This document shows, one piece after another, positions 36,221-45,567 of a stretch of DNA of 64,000 nucleotides. This stretch comes from Thermoflexus sp. (GTDB lineage: Bacteria > Chloroflexota > Anaerolineae > Aggregatilineales > Aggregatilineaceae). Location of the stretch: contig DYGX01000001.1 of the NCBI GenBank assembly GCA_020724465.1, forward strand, positions 186,001 to 250,000. Reading direction: 5' to 3'. Each line of letters starts with the position of its first letter. Within the stretch, counting starts at the first letter, position 1. Under the pieces are notes generated by a model. That model was not told the DNA's origin. It saw only the letters and a list, made by a program, of their open reading frames with translations, and did no database searches. A program made the position numbers and the translations under genes.

Positions 36221-37195
36221 GTGACACATCACACACCCACTCCCGCCCACGCGGTTCAACCTGTCCAGGAACACGTCGCGGCCTTTGCACCGGCCACGGT
36301 TGCCAACCTCGGTGTCGGCTTTGATATCTTCGGCATGGCGCTCGAGGCGCCCGGCGACATTGTACGCGCAGCATTCCGCGAGCGTCCGGGGGTAGTGCTC
36401 GAAGACATCACCGGCGATGGTGGGCGCCTGCCGCGCGCCCCGGGCCGCAACACCGCCTGCGTGGCCGCTCAGATCGTCCTGGAACGGCTGGGCGCGGCGG
36501 GGGGTGTCAGTCTGCGTCTCGAAAAAGGGCTGCCGTTGGCGAGCGGCCTGGGCAGCAGTGCTGCCAGCGCCGCGGCGGCGGCTGTGGCGGTCAACGCGCT
36601 GTTTGGCGCGCCGCTTGGGCCGGATGACTTGTTGCCAGCCTGCATCGAAGCGGAAGCCTCGGTCAGCGGGCGCCACGCCGACAACGTCGCCCCGGCTCTG
36701 TGGGGTGGAATCGTGCTGGTGATCGGAACCGATCCGTGCGCCATCCATCCGCTGCCGGTTCCTGCCGGGCTGCATCTCGCGCTGGTCACGCCCGATGTGG
36801 CCGTGCCGACCTCGCACGCTCGCGCCGTGCTGCCCGCACGCGTCTCCATGCACGACATGGTGCGCCAGACCGCGCTCGTGGCCGCGCTGGTGCACGCGTT
36901 GCACAGCGACGATCTCAAGCTGCTGGCGGAACTGGTTGAGCAAGATCCAATCGTGACACCGGCCCGCGCCACCCTGATCCCCGGCTTTGAGCAGGCGAGG
37001 GACGCCGCTCATACTGCCGGGGCGCTTGGCGTGCTGATCAGCGGGTCCGGCCCGACCCTCTGCGCCCTATGCGCCGATGCTGAGACGGCCAGCGCCGCGG
37101 CGCGCGCCTTCCAATCGACGTACGACGCTCTGGGGCTGCCGAGCACCAGCTTCACAACCCGGCCCAGCGTCTCCGGTGCCCGGGTCATCGTGTAG
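36221..37195 (+). CDS. thrB: Homoserine kinase
   Basis: This 324-residue GHMP kinase phosphorylates homoserine with ATP in threonine synthesis. Motif 1 is VAAFAPATVANLGVGFDIFGMAL, motif 2 (the ATP-binding Gly/Ser loop) is GLPLASGLGSSAASAAAAAVAVN and motif 3 is GVLISGSGPTLCALC; the EAEASVSGRHADNVAPALWGG segment is typical of ThrB. The GTG at 36221 is the only plausible start near the promoter. Its 3' end overlaps the stop of the convergent histidine kinase gene by 11 bases. No other threonine genes are adjacent. Confidence 0.93.
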   Translation: MTHHTPTPAHAVQPVQEHVAAFAPATVANLGVGFDIFGMALEAPGDIVRAAFRERPGVVLEDITGDGGRLPRAPGRNTACVAAQIVLERLGAAGGVSLRLEKGLPLASGLGSSAASAAAAAVAVNALFGAPLGPDDLLPACIEAEASVSGRHADNVAPALWGGIVLVIGTDPCAIHPLPVPAGLHLALVTPDVAVPTSHARAVLPARVSMHDMVRQTALVAALVHALHSDDLKLLAELVEQDPIVTPARATLIPGFEQARDAAHTAGALGVLISGSGPTLCALCADAETASAAARAFQSTYDALGLPSTSFTTRPSVSGARVIV

Positions 37196-40043
37196 CCGAT
37201 GCGCCCTGCTCCGCAACAGGATGCGCTCGGGGCAGCCAGAAGCCAAATGTGCTGCCCCGGCCGACCTCGCTTTCGAACCACACCTGCCCGCCGTGTCGCT
37301 CGACCACCGTCTTCACCAGCGACAGCCCGAGGCCCGTCCCCGGAATATGATCCGTTCCCGGCTCGCGCGCACGGTAAAACCGCTCGAACAGACGTGCCTG
37401 CCGCTCCGGAGAGATACCGTACCCGTTGTCCTGCACCGAAAACTGCAGCCGCTGGTCGGCTTGCGTAAAGCGGATCTTAACCCAGCCGCCATCGGGCGTG
37501 TATTTCACCGCGTTGCCGATCAGATTCGCCGTCGCCTGGCGAAGCTGCGTCATGCTGCCGAAGACCGGCGCGCTATCCAGCTCGCGCTCGTATTCCAGCG
37601 CGATCCGTTTGAGCGCCGCGCCCGCCCGCTCTCCCTCGACCACTTCGTAAATCAGCCCGGCCAGATCGAAGACCTGCCACTCGCTTTCGCGCTCGCTTTC
37701 GACGCGCTCCAGAGTCAGCAGGTCATCAATCAACGACTGGATCGTCTTGGCGCTGCGCCGCAAGCTGGCGACGTATTCTCCTATCTCCGTCCCGGCCTCG
37801 CCCGATGCCTCGGCGCTCATGGAGATCAGCTCGATGTAGCCGAGGATGTTGTTAAGCGGGTTGCGCAGGTCATGCGCGGCCATGCGGATCATCTCAGACT
37901 TGATCTTCTCCAGTTCCAGCACTTCGTGATACAGCAGGGACTGTCGCAAAGCGACCGATGCCTGGCTGGCGAGGGTCTGGACCTTGAAGACCTCGTTCGA
38001 ACTAAACAGCCGATCGCGCCGGCCCTCAAGCACGAGCGCCACGCCGATGAGCTCTCCCTGAGCGACCAGCGGCATCATCACCCCGGCCCGGATGCGCCGC
38101 TGCTGGAGCCAAAACACTTCGCCAGCCGGCAGCGCGGGATCGGCGGCGCGGATGATGAGCGGTCGCTGGTGTTGGATGGCTTCCAGGAAAGCCGGAAGTC
38201 CGGCCAGATCGATTACCTGTCCCGGTTCGGGCAGGATCTCCTGAGCATCGCGCGCGGTTCCGACCCGGTAGGCCGTCAGTATCCGCGCCTGGTGTGTGTC
38301 AGCCTGATAGTCCATAATGACCGCGCTCGAGCACTCCAGCGCCACCGCCATCGACTGCGCGATATGCTGCAGCACCTCGTCACGGTCCAGCGTCGAGGTG
38401 ATCGTGCGGCTCGCCGAGTACAGCACCGCCATATCGTCCGCCAACTGCTCGGACTGGCGGAACAGGCGCGCGTTGTCCAGCGCGACGGCAGCCCGGCGCG
38501 AGAGCCGCTCCAGAAAACTGGCATCGTTTTCCTGGAACGCATCCGGCTCGCTAGACGCCAGCATGATCACGCCCAGGATTTCGCCGCGCATCGACAGCGG
38601 CACCGCCATCTGCGATCGGGCGCCGGGCATCAGGTGAGCCTCTTCTTCATCCATCGCTGGCCCGCGCGCCACAATCGTTTCTCCGGTCCGCGCTGCCCGC
38701 CCCACAGCGCCCAGATCGAGTGGCCACGGATTCCGCTCGTCGAACTTCGACACGGCCTGATCCAGGTAGCCCATCGTGATAAACGGCACCAGCCCGCGCC
38801 GGTCGTCCGTCATCAGCGCCAGCAGACCGGTATCCGCCCGCGTGCGCCGCAGTGCCCAGTCCATGGTCAGCGTCATCACGCGGTCCATGTTCAGATGCGC
38901 GCCCAACTCCCGGTCGGCGCGGTGCATCATGGACAGCTCGTCCACCTGCTCGGCCAGTCGCTCGGCGGAACGTGCCGCTTCGTCCAGCAAGCGCGCGTTC
39001 TCGATCACATACGCCGCCTGGCTGGCGAGGATATCCAGCGCCCGCAACGATTCGGGGGTGGGCCGCAGCCCGTCGACCGGGTCCTGCACCCGGATCACAC
39101 CGAACACGCCGTGCTGCCCGAACCGCAGCGGAGCGAACACCAGATCGGCCGGCTGCCACAGCGAACCTGCATCGTCTGCGGGCAGGTAATACACACCGTA
39201 CACCCGGCTCGACTCCAGATCGCCGCTCAGATAGCGCGTCCAGACATCCTCAGGCACCAGGCCGTCAGGCGGCGAGCCATCGGGACTCTCTGCATGTCCG
39301 GCCGTCAGGCGCTCGGTGACGGCTTGGTTTTCGTCGAACAGGGTCAGAGTCACACTGCCCCAACCGAGCGCCTGCAGCGCCCGCGTGATCTCGATCAAGT
39401 TGGCGCGCGTGTCCGGCTGCTCAAGAATGCGCCGCACGGCAAGCTGCAGGTGGCCAAGACGCTCGTTCTCTTGCGCCAGCGCCTGCGCCAGATCGTCGGC
39501 TTCCGTCGCCGCCTGACGCGCAGACAAGAGCGCCGCCGCGAAGCTCGCCAGCAATTCGAGCGCCCGCTGCTCCGCCGCGCCATAGCCCCGCATCGCGCGG
39601 TCATAGACGGCCAGGACGCCGAGCAAAGCGCCGCCGACGATCAGCGGGGCCGCCGCCCCAGAGACGAAACCAGACTCCGCCAGAGGATCGCCGGATGGCA
39701 GTGCATCCCCATCCCCCGCGACGATGACCGCCAGCGCAGATGCGCACGCGCCAACCAGCCCGCGGTCAAGCGGCAGCGGCACGCTCAGCGCGATCTGGCT
39801 GCCCGCGATTAGATGAAGCAGCCGATCCTCATCGGCTTCCCACAGCCCCGCCGCCTCAGTGCGAACCAGAATCCGGGCGGCTTCGGCCACATGCTGAAGC
39901 GCCCGCGCGCTGCTGCCGTGTTCGGCCAGTTCACCCGCGATCAGGTCCAATGCGGACAGGGCGTCGTCGGCTGCCCCTGCCCAGGTTTCCGCCTGGGCCG
40001 TATCCTCAGTCACAGCGGGCTGGCCCGCGCTCCGTCGTTTCAT
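37185..40043 (-). CDS. Multi-GAF sensor histidine kinase
   Basis: This is a soluble kinase of about 952 residues with no membrane helices. It has a string of about four GAF-type sensor domains (roughly 20-170, 190-345, 375-530 and 540-695, each with a GVLAVYD/GVIRVQD/GVIMLASSE/GVALVLEGR-like strand). A HisKA domain with phospho-His in MIRMAAHDLRNPLNNILGYIELI (near 725) and a HATPase_c domain with NLIGNAVKYTPDGG, DNGYGIS and GTGLGLSLVK follow. The ATG at 40043 is chosen (MKRRSAGQ); a GTG at 40067 adds eight residues. It is the last gene of an operon behind YjbQ (32-base gap). There is no cognate response regulator nearby. The ligands are unknown. Confidence 0.9.
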   Translation of the reverse strand: MKRRSAGQPAVTEDTAQAETWAGAADDALSALDLIAGELAEHGSSARALQHVAEAARILVRTEAAGLWEADEDRLLHLIAGSQIALSVPLPLDRGLVGACASALAVIVAGDGDALPSGDPLAESGFVSGAAAPLIVGGALLGVLAVYDRAMRGYGAAEQRALELLASFAAALLSARQAATEADDLAQALAQENERLGHLQLAVRRILEQPDTRANLIEITRALQALGWGSVTLTLFDENQAVTERLTAGHAESPDGSPPDGLVPEDVWTRYLSGDLESSRVYGVYYLPADDAGSLWQPADLVFAPLRFGQHGVFGVIRVQDPVDGLRPTPESLRALDILASQAAYVIENARLLDEAARSAERLAEQVDELSMMHRADRELGAHLNMDRVMTLTMDWALRRTRADTGLLALMTDDRRGLVPFITMGYLDQAVSKFDERNPWPLDLGAVGRAARTGETIVARGPAMDEEEAHLMPGARSQMAVPLSMRGEILGVIMLASSEPDAFQENDASFLERLSRRAAVALDNARLFRQSEQLADDMAVLYSASRTITSTLDRDEVLQHIAQSMAVALECSSAVIMDYQADTHQARILTAYRVGTARDAQEILPEPGQVIDLAGLPAFLEAIQHQRPLIIRAADPALPAGEVFWLQQRRIRAGVMMPLVAQGELIGVALVLEGRRDRLFSSNEVFKVQTLASQASVALRQSLLYHEVLELEKIKSEMIRMAAHDLRNPLNNILGYIELISMSAEASGEAGTEIGEYVASLRRSAKTIQSLIDDLLTLERVESERESEWQVFDLAGLIYEVVEGERAGAALKRIALEYERELDSAPVFGSMTQLRQATANLIGNAVKYTPDGGWVKIRFTQADQRLQFSVQDNGYGISPERQARLFERFYRAREPGTDHIPGTGLGLSLVKTVVERHGGQVWFESEVGRGSTFGFWLPRAHPVAEQGASATR

Positions 40044-40075
40044 GCGCTCTCTGCTAGCTCCCTGCACCCCGCCGC

Positions 40076-40498
40076 TTATTCGCCGATCATTTGCACGACC
40101 AGCCTGCGCTGGCGTGCCCGGTTGTCAAAGTCCACGTAGATAATTTGCTGCCACGTTCCCAGCGTCAAACGCCCGCCCACAAACGGCACCGTCAGCGACG
40201 GGCCGAGCAGCGCGGCACGCACGTGGCTGTGCCCGTTGCCGTCGCCCCACCGCTGGTTGTGCGCATAGGGCCGATCCGGCGCGGCGATCTCGTCAAACAA
40301 CCGCTGCAAATCACGCACCGCGCCGCTCTCGAACTCCAGTGTCGTAACCGCGCTGGTCGAGCTGGGGCAGAAGACGGTCACGATTCCATCCGACAGACCG
40401 CTCGACCGCACAGCCCGCTCAACCTCTGCGGTGATGTCAATGACGTCCCCGTTTCCTCGTGTGGACAGCTCAATAGATGCCGTTTCGACCACAGCCAC
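40076..40498 (-). CDS. YjbQ/UPF0047 family protein
   Basis: This 140-residue protein carries the family signatures CPSSTSAVTTLE, the acidic/basic GDGNGHSHVRAALLGPSLTVPFVGGRLTLGTWQQIIYVDFDNRARQRRLVVQMIGE, and conserved His, Asp and Glu residues of the trimeric fold. Some members are annotated as having thiamine-phosphate synthase activity, but the physiological role is uncertain. It lies 13 bases downstream of the GT39-like gene and upstream of the kinase, in the same minus-strand operon. Confidence 0.93.
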   Translation of the reverse strand: MAVVETASIELSTRGNGDVIDITAEVERAVRSSGLSDGIVTVFCPSSTSAVTTLEFESGAVRDLQRLFDEIAAPDRPYAHNQRWGDGNGHSHVRAALLGPSLTVPFVGGRLTLGTWQQIIYVDFDNRARQRRLVVQMIGE

Positions 40499-40511
40499 GC
40501 CACTTTCACAT

Positions 40512-42563
40512 TCAGTTGATCCGCACCACGTAAGTATACACGAGCGGCTCGTACGTCCGCGGGCTGGCGTACTGGCGCAGCTCGCCGCCAGGGATGCGAG
40601 CGGTCAGGCGATACAGATCCGCCAGGCGCTCCGGAGCCACTACAAACGCGTGCCATCCCGGATCAAGCCCCGCCGGGAGATGGTCTACCTCACCAGTATA
40701 CTCGACCCCGGCATTTTCGGCAGTCAAATAGCGCAGCAAGTCGGTCGAGTTCATGTCCAGATTTTCCGACGAGAGGGTATGCACCCGATAGGCGCCGTTG
40801 AACGTCGCGGCGATCTGCGCAACCTGGTTGAGCCGGACCGTGCGCTCGCCGTACCACAACCTGCGCGGCACATAATCAACCACATAGAAGCCCAGGTTAG
40901 CCGCAGCCAGCGACCCGGCCAGCAGCACCGGCAGCGTTCGTCGCAGGACAACAACCGCGCGCGGACGCAGTGCATCTCCTGCCGCCAACGCCCGCGCCAG
41001 GGCCGCGCCCAGCGTCGCCAGCCCGATCCCCACCAGCACCGCCAGCGGCGGCGTCGCGCTGATGTAGCGCGGATAGTGGGGCGGATCGATCAGCAGCACA
41101 CCGCCCAAAATCGCCGTGCCCGCTACCCACGCCAGCAGGATCAGATGTGCCGGGTCGCGCCAGCGACGCGCGGCGACCGCCACACCCAGCAGAAAGGGCA
41201 CCCCCGCGAACCATCCCAGCAAAGCCCCGTACGGCCCGTAGATCGCGCTCTTGTCTGGCACCTGAAGGTAGGCCATCAGCCCGCCGTGAAGCTGGGCAGT
41301 CCAGAACGTCCGCGCCCGGCCCTCTGCCGCCGCATCCGCTGCCGCGCCGGTCTGCCAGACGCCCACGGCGTCGAGGCGAGGCGAGGACGGGCGTGTCGTG
41401 TCGCGATAGGCTGCGTAAGAATAGGGAAACACCACCGCTGCCAGCACCACCCCGGCGACCAACAACACTCCAATCTGCCGCCCAGCCTGGCGTGGCGCGC
41501 GGACCAGGCTGGCGATCGCATACACGCCGAGGACCAGCAGCACAAGCCGCCCGGCGAAATAGAAATACTGCGCCAGCCCGCCGGCCAGCCCGGCCAGCGC
41601 GGCATCCATCCGGTCGCCGCGACGCAGTGACCGCGCCAGCAGCCCCACCGCCAACGCTGCAAAGAACGGATCGCCGGTCATGTCCATGCCCGTCCGGCTA
41701 AACTGGACATGCACCGGAAAGGTCGCCATAAAGATCGCGGCGGTCCAGCCCACGCGCCGATGTACCAGACTCCGGCCCAGCCAATACACTGCCGGCACGG
41801 TCAGCGCGCCGAACAGTGCCCACGGCAGCCGTGCCGCCGCCTTTGTCTGGCCCAATAGCTCAATTGACACCGCCATCAGCGTATGGACGGTGCGTGGATG
41901 GTGCCAGATCCCCATTTCGAACGGGCTATAGTGCCAGTTCAGGTCTTGCGCCACTGACACAGCCTCGTAAGCAAATTGCGCCTCGTCTCCCGCCATCAGG
42001 TAGGGCACCGACTCCAGATACGCTACTCGCACGGCCAGCCCGACCAGAAACAGCACTCCTAGCCCGCGCCACATGCGCGGCTCCGTGCGCAAGCTCGTGC
42101 GGACCTCCCGCGCCCATGCGCCAACCTCGCTGTGCGGAACCAGGCCGGCAATCGTCAGGCCGATCCCCGCGCCCCACCCGGTCAGGTATATCCACACCGG
42201 GTGCTGCTGTTGAACCGCGCTCCAGCCAACGTAGACGCACAGCGCGAGCCCGGCGGCGGCCACGATCAGGCGCGCAGACAGCAACCGCCCACTGTGTTGC
42301 AGCGACGCCGCGGTCGCCCGGAGATGCGTTGCCCTCGCCGGGCGCGCCGCCCACATCGCCAGCAGCAACCCCGGCCCGGCCACAAGCGCCCCCGGCAAGA
42401 ACGCGCTCATATCCCGGTACCATAGCCACTGCCCAACGGCAAGCAGTCCCGCGGCAGCCAGCACCACCGCCGGAGACCGGCGCGCCGCCACCACCCAACC
42501 GCCGAGATGAGGAATACGGCCCACCAACGTGTGAGAGCGGCTCGCCTGGCCCATACGGTTCAT
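40512..42563 (-). CDS. GT39-like membrane glycosyltransferase
   Basis: This 683-residue polytopic protein has about 12-14 hydrophobic helices. A PMT_2/ArnT-like module follows the first helices: YLESVPYLMAGDEAQFAYEAV (Asp/Glu in the first extracytoplasmic loop, the family's catalytic acidic pair), then HHPRTVHTLMAV and FPVHVQFSRTGMDMTGDPFFAALAVGLLARSL. The enzyme is predicted to transfer a sugar from a polyprenyl-phosphate donor on the outer face of the membrane. The ATG at 42563 overlaps the upstream dehydrogenase stop (ATGA); a longer in-frame extension to 42854 lies antisense-free inside that gene and is rejected. The acceptor is unknown. Confidence 0.87.
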   Translation of the reverse strand: MNRMGQASRSHTLVGRIPHLGGWVVAARRSPAVVLAAAGLLAVGQWLWYRDMSAFLPGALVAGPGLLLAMWAARPARATHLRATAASLQHSGRLLSARLIVAAAGLALCVYVGWSAVQQQHPVWIYLTGWGAGIGLTIAGLVPHSEVGAWAREVRTSLRTEPRMWRGLGVLFLVGLAVRVAYLESVPYLMAGDEAQFAYEAVSVAQDLNWHYSPFEMGIWHHPRTVHTLMAVSIELLGQTKAAARLPWALFGALTVPAVYWLGRSLVHRRVGWTAAIFMATFPVHVQFSRTGMDMTGDPFFAALAVGLLARSLRRGDRMDAALAGLAGGLAQYFYFAGRLVLLVLGVYAIASLVRAPRQAGRQIGVLLVAGVVLAAVVFPYSYAAYRDTTRPSSPRLDAVGVWQTGAAADAAAEGRARTFWTAQLHGGLMAYLQVPDKSAIYGPYGALLGWFAGVPFLLGVAVAARRWRDPAHLILLAWVAGTAILGGVLLIDPPHYPRYISATPPLAVLVGIGLATLGAALARALAAGDALRPRAVVVLRRTLPVLLAGSLAAANLGFYVVDYVPRRLWYGERTVRLNQVAQIAATFNGAYRVHTLSSENLDMNSTDLLRYLTAENAGVEYTGEVDHLPAGLDPGWHAFVVAPERLADLYRLTARIPGGELRQYASPRTYEPLVYTYVVRIN

Positions 42564-45472
42564 GCCTGCTCGCGCCGCAGCGCCGCTGCCATCACCTCGA
42601 CCAGGTGGAGCGCCTCGCGCCCGGCCCCGTGTTGCACCTGCTCCCGGCACGAGACGCCGCTCGCCGCCACGATGGCCTCCGGCGCAGCCCGCACCGCTGG
42701 CAGCAGCCGTTGCTCGCCGATCTGCATCGAGAGCGCGTAATGCTCCTGCTCGTAGCCGAAGCTCCCCGCAACGCCGCAGCAGCCGTCGTCCAGCTCGGTC
42801 ACGCGGCAGTTGGGGATCAGCCGCAGGGCCCGGAGCGCCGCGCCGGTGCCCCATAGCGCGCGCTGATAGCAGTGACCGTGCAGCAACACCTCGCGCGGCG
42901 TCGCGTCAAATTTATCCGGTGGAAGCTTGCCTGCCGCGCCGATCTCCGCCAGCCATTCCTCGACCGTGATCGTCGCCGCCGCCACGCGCCGGGCGTCGTC
43001 GCGCAGCGCCACCGGCACGAGATCGGGATACTCGTCGCGGAAGGCCGCGGCGCAGCTCGGCTCGATCAGCATGAAGCGCTGGCCCCGCGCGGCAGCAGGC
43101 GCCATGCGCTGCACGTTTCGGGTCGCCAGCGCCCGCGCGCCGTCGAGCAAGCCCTTCGAGATCAGCGGGCGTCCGCAGCAGTCCAGCTCGCGCGGTCCCC
43201 AGACCGCGACGCTATAGCCCGCCGCCTCGGCCACCTGCAGCACCGCGCGCCCCAGATGTGGATAGTTGAACTCCGTGTACGTATCCGCGATCAGGATCGG
43301 CGCCGCGCTCTGCGTGCCGGACGCGGGCCTGGCGTGGCGCCGCGCCCAGGCGCTGAACCGCTCGCGGGCCAGCGGCGGCAGCGTTCGCTGCGTGCTGACG
43401 CCGAGCCGGCCCAGTGCCCAACGTCCCGGCGCTGAGCGCAGCACAGCGTTCGCCAGCGGGGGAAACAGGCTGCCCAGACGGTTAAGACGGTGGATATTGC
43501 CGAACAGCCGCGCTCGCAACGGCGTGCCATGCCGGTCGTAGTACGACGCGGTAAACTCGGCCTTCAGCCGTGCCATATCGACCAGCGACGGGCATTCCGC
43601 CTTGCACGCCTTGCACGACAGGCACAAATCGAGCACTTCGTAAACGCGCCGGTCCGCCAGGCCATCGACGCCCAGGCGCCCGGTCATCGCCAACCGCAGC
43701 GCGTTGGCCCGCCCTCGCGTCGAATCGCGCTCGTCGAGCGTCGCCATAAAACTGGGGCACATCGTCCCCGTGCCCTCTTTGCGACACACAGCCGCCCCAT
43801 TGCACATCTCGACCGCTGCGGCGAAGCTGCCATCCATCGACCAATCGAAGCGAGTTCGCGCAGGGGCATAGGGCGTCGCATAGTCCGGTCCATACCGCAA
43901 AATGCGGGGATCGTCCATCGGACCAACGTCCACCACCTTGCCGGGGTTCATCAACCCGCCTGGGTCAAAGGCACGTTTGACTTCGCGGAACGCCTCGGTC
44001 AGGCGCGGGCCGAAGAGCTTGCGGCTGAACTCCCCACGCGATAGCCCTTCCCCGTGCTCGCCGCTGGTCGTCCCGTGATAGGTCAGGACCAGGTCGCTGG
44101 CCGCCTCGGCAATCGCCCGATAGCGGCGCAGACCTTCAGCCGTCTTCAAGTTCAGCAGCGGGCGAATGTGCAGGCACCCCGCGCTCGCGTGCGCGTACAT
44201 CGCCATCTGCGCGCCGTTTTCGGCAACGATTCGCGCCACCCCGTCCACATAGTCCGCCAGGTGCTCGACCGGCACGGCGGCGTCTTCGATAAACGGCACG
44301 GGCTTGTACTCGCCGCGCATCGACATCAGCAGGCCAAGCCCGGCCTTGCGCACCTTGAGCACGTCGCCCATGCGCAGGTCCGTGTCGGCAATCACCACCG
44401 CCCCCCGATGGCCCAGCGCCGCCAGCCGTTGCTTCAGGCGGTCGATATGCGCGGCTAGCTCCGCGTCCGACTCGCCAAAGAACTCGACCACCAGCACCAC
44501 CGCCGGATCACCTTCAACAAACGTCAGATGGCGCGAGTAGTCTGGATGCGCACGCGTCAGATCCAGCAGCATTTTGTCGAGCAACTCGATGGCCGACGGC
44601 TGGACATCCAGCAAAGCGGGCACGGCTTCCAGCGCGGCGCGGACCTCGCCATAGTGAACCAGCGCCAGCCGGGTCATGCGAGGGCGCGGCACGAGGGCCA
44701 GCTCAATTTCGGTGACGGTGCCCAGCGTGCCTTCCGAGCCGGCAAACAACCGCGCCAGGTTGGGTGCCCGGGGATCCAGCCGGTTGAGCGCATAGCCGGC
44801 CACCGTGCGCCAGGTCTTCGGGTAGCGGGCGGCGATCTCGTCGGCGTAAGTGTGCAGGATGCCGCGCACCTGTTCGGCCAGCGCCGCCGCACGCGGGTAG
44901 GCCGGCGCGCCCTCGCCCAGCCGCAGACGCTCGCCGTCCGCCAGCACTGCCTCGACCGAGAGCACATGATCGCCAAACATGCCGTAGAGGATGCTGTGCA
45001 TCCCCGTCGCGTTGTTGCCCAGGCACCCGCCGACCGTCGCACGGTCGGCACTGGCCGGATCGGGGCCAACCATCAGACCAAGGGGCGCCAGTTTGGCGTT
45101 GAGAAGCCCCAGCACCACCCCGCTCTGAACGCGCACTCGCCGCGCCTCGGCATCGACACTGACCACGCGCCGCAGATGCCGCGCCAGATCGAGCACCAGC
45201 GCATGGCCGACCGTCTGCCCGGCCAGCGCGCTCCCTGCCCCGCGCGGCAGCAGCGGCACGCCGTGCCGCGCGGCCACCTGGTGCGCCGCCGCAACATCAT
45301 CGGCGTGACGCGGAAAGACCACGCCAACCGGTTCGATCTGGTAATTGCTGGCGTCCGTGCTGTACAGCAGGCGCGTCATCGCGTCGAAGCGCACCTCGCC
45401 TTCCAGCACATCCATCAGCGCATGCGCCAGATCGCGCATATCCGGGTCCAACCCGGCAGGCAGTGTACGCAT
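42560..45472 (-). CDS. FAD-linked oxidase fused to 4Fe-4S/CCG domains (YdiJ-like)
   Basis: This 970-residue cytosolic flavoprotein has an N-terminal PCMH-type FAD domain (PRHADDVAAAHQVAARHGVPLLPRGAGSALAGQT, ATVGGCLGNNATGMHSILYG) and a vanillyl-alcohol-oxidase C-type cap (PGGLMNPGKVVDVGP). Two ferredoxin-like cluster motifs follow (CNGAAVCRKEGTGTMCPS and CLSCKACKAECPS). Two CCG domains follow (LDCCGRPLISKGLLDGA and DDGCCGVAGSFGYEQEHY), which bind a further cluster or hand electrons to a quinone. The architecture is that of YdiJ/D-2-hydroxyacid dehydrogenases (about 1000 residues), oxidising D-lactate or D-2-hydroxyglutarate type substrates. The exact substrate cannot be read. The ATG at 45472 is most likely; a GTG lies one codon upstream. 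Confidence 0.92.
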   Translation of the reverse strand: MRTLPAGLDPDMRDLAHALMDVLEGEVRFDAMTRLLYSTDASNYQIEPVGVVFPRHADDVAAAHQVAARHGVPLLPRGAGSALAGQTVGHALVLDLARHLRRVVSVDAEARRVRVQSGVVLGLLNAKLAPLGLMVGPDPASADRATVGGCLGNNATGMHSILYGMFGDHVLSVEAVLADGERLRLGEGAPAYPRAAALAEQVRGILHTYADEIAARYPKTWRTVAGYALNRLDPRAPNLARLFAGSEGTLGTVTEIELALVPRPRMTRLALVHYGEVRAALEAVPALLDVQPSAIELLDKMLLDLTRAHPDYSRHLTFVEGDPAVVLVVEFFGESDAELAAHIDRLKQRLAALGHRGAVVIADTDLRMGDVLKVRKAGLGLLMSMRGEYKPVPFIEDAAVPVEHLADYVDGVARIVAENGAQMAMYAHASAGCLHIRPLLNLKTAEGLRRYRAIAEAASDLVLTYHGTTSGEHGEGLSRGEFSRKLFGPRLTEAFREVKRAFDPGGLMNPGKVVDVGPMDDPRILRYGPDYATPYAPARTRFDWSMDGSFAAAVEMCNGAAVCRKEGTGTMCPSFMATLDERDSTRGRANALRLAMTGRLGVDGLADRRVYEVLDLCLSCKACKAECPSLVDMARLKAEFTASYYDRHGTPLRARLFGNIHRLNRLGSLFPPLANAVLRSAPGRWALGRLGVSTQRTLPPLARERFSAWARRHARPASGTQSAAPILIADTYTEFNYPHLGRAVLQVAEAAGYSVAVWGPRELDCCGRPLISKGLLDGARALATRNVQRMAPAAARGQRFMLIEPSCAAAFRDEYPDLVPVALRDDARRVAAATITVEEWLAEIGAAGKLPPDKFDATPREVLLHGHCYQRALWGTGAALRALRLIPNCRVTELDDGCCGVAGSFGYEQEHYALSMQIGEQRLLPAVRAAPEAIVAASGVSCREQVQHGAGREALHLVEVMAAALRREQA

Positions 45473-45487
45473 CACAACATCACATCC

Positions 45488-45529
45488 TGAAAATGAAAAG
45501 GACCGCTCGTGGCAGCGCACAAGCGGTCC
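45488..45529 (-). terminator. Terminator of the UgpC-like ATPase gene
   Basis: GGACCGCT (45500-45507) pairs with AGCGGTCC (45522-45529) around a 14-base loop. On the minus strand it is followed by CTTTTCATTTTC. It lies 39 bases past the ATPase stop and just before the dehydrogenase operon. Confidence 0.75.
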
Positions 45530-45567
45530 CTGCTCGATTCCATGGAACGCGATCGGCAGTGCCGCCG

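Noticed and set aside
37077-39812. 911-codon plus-strand frame
   Set aside because: It is antisense to the multi-GAF histidine kinase, which has all kinase motifs. The plus frame is an artefact of high GC codon use.
42564-42854. N-terminal extension of the GT39-like protein
   Set aside because: The extra Arg/Gly/Ala-rich residues lie inside the dehydrogenase gene; the ATG at 42563 with the ATGA overlap is the natural start.
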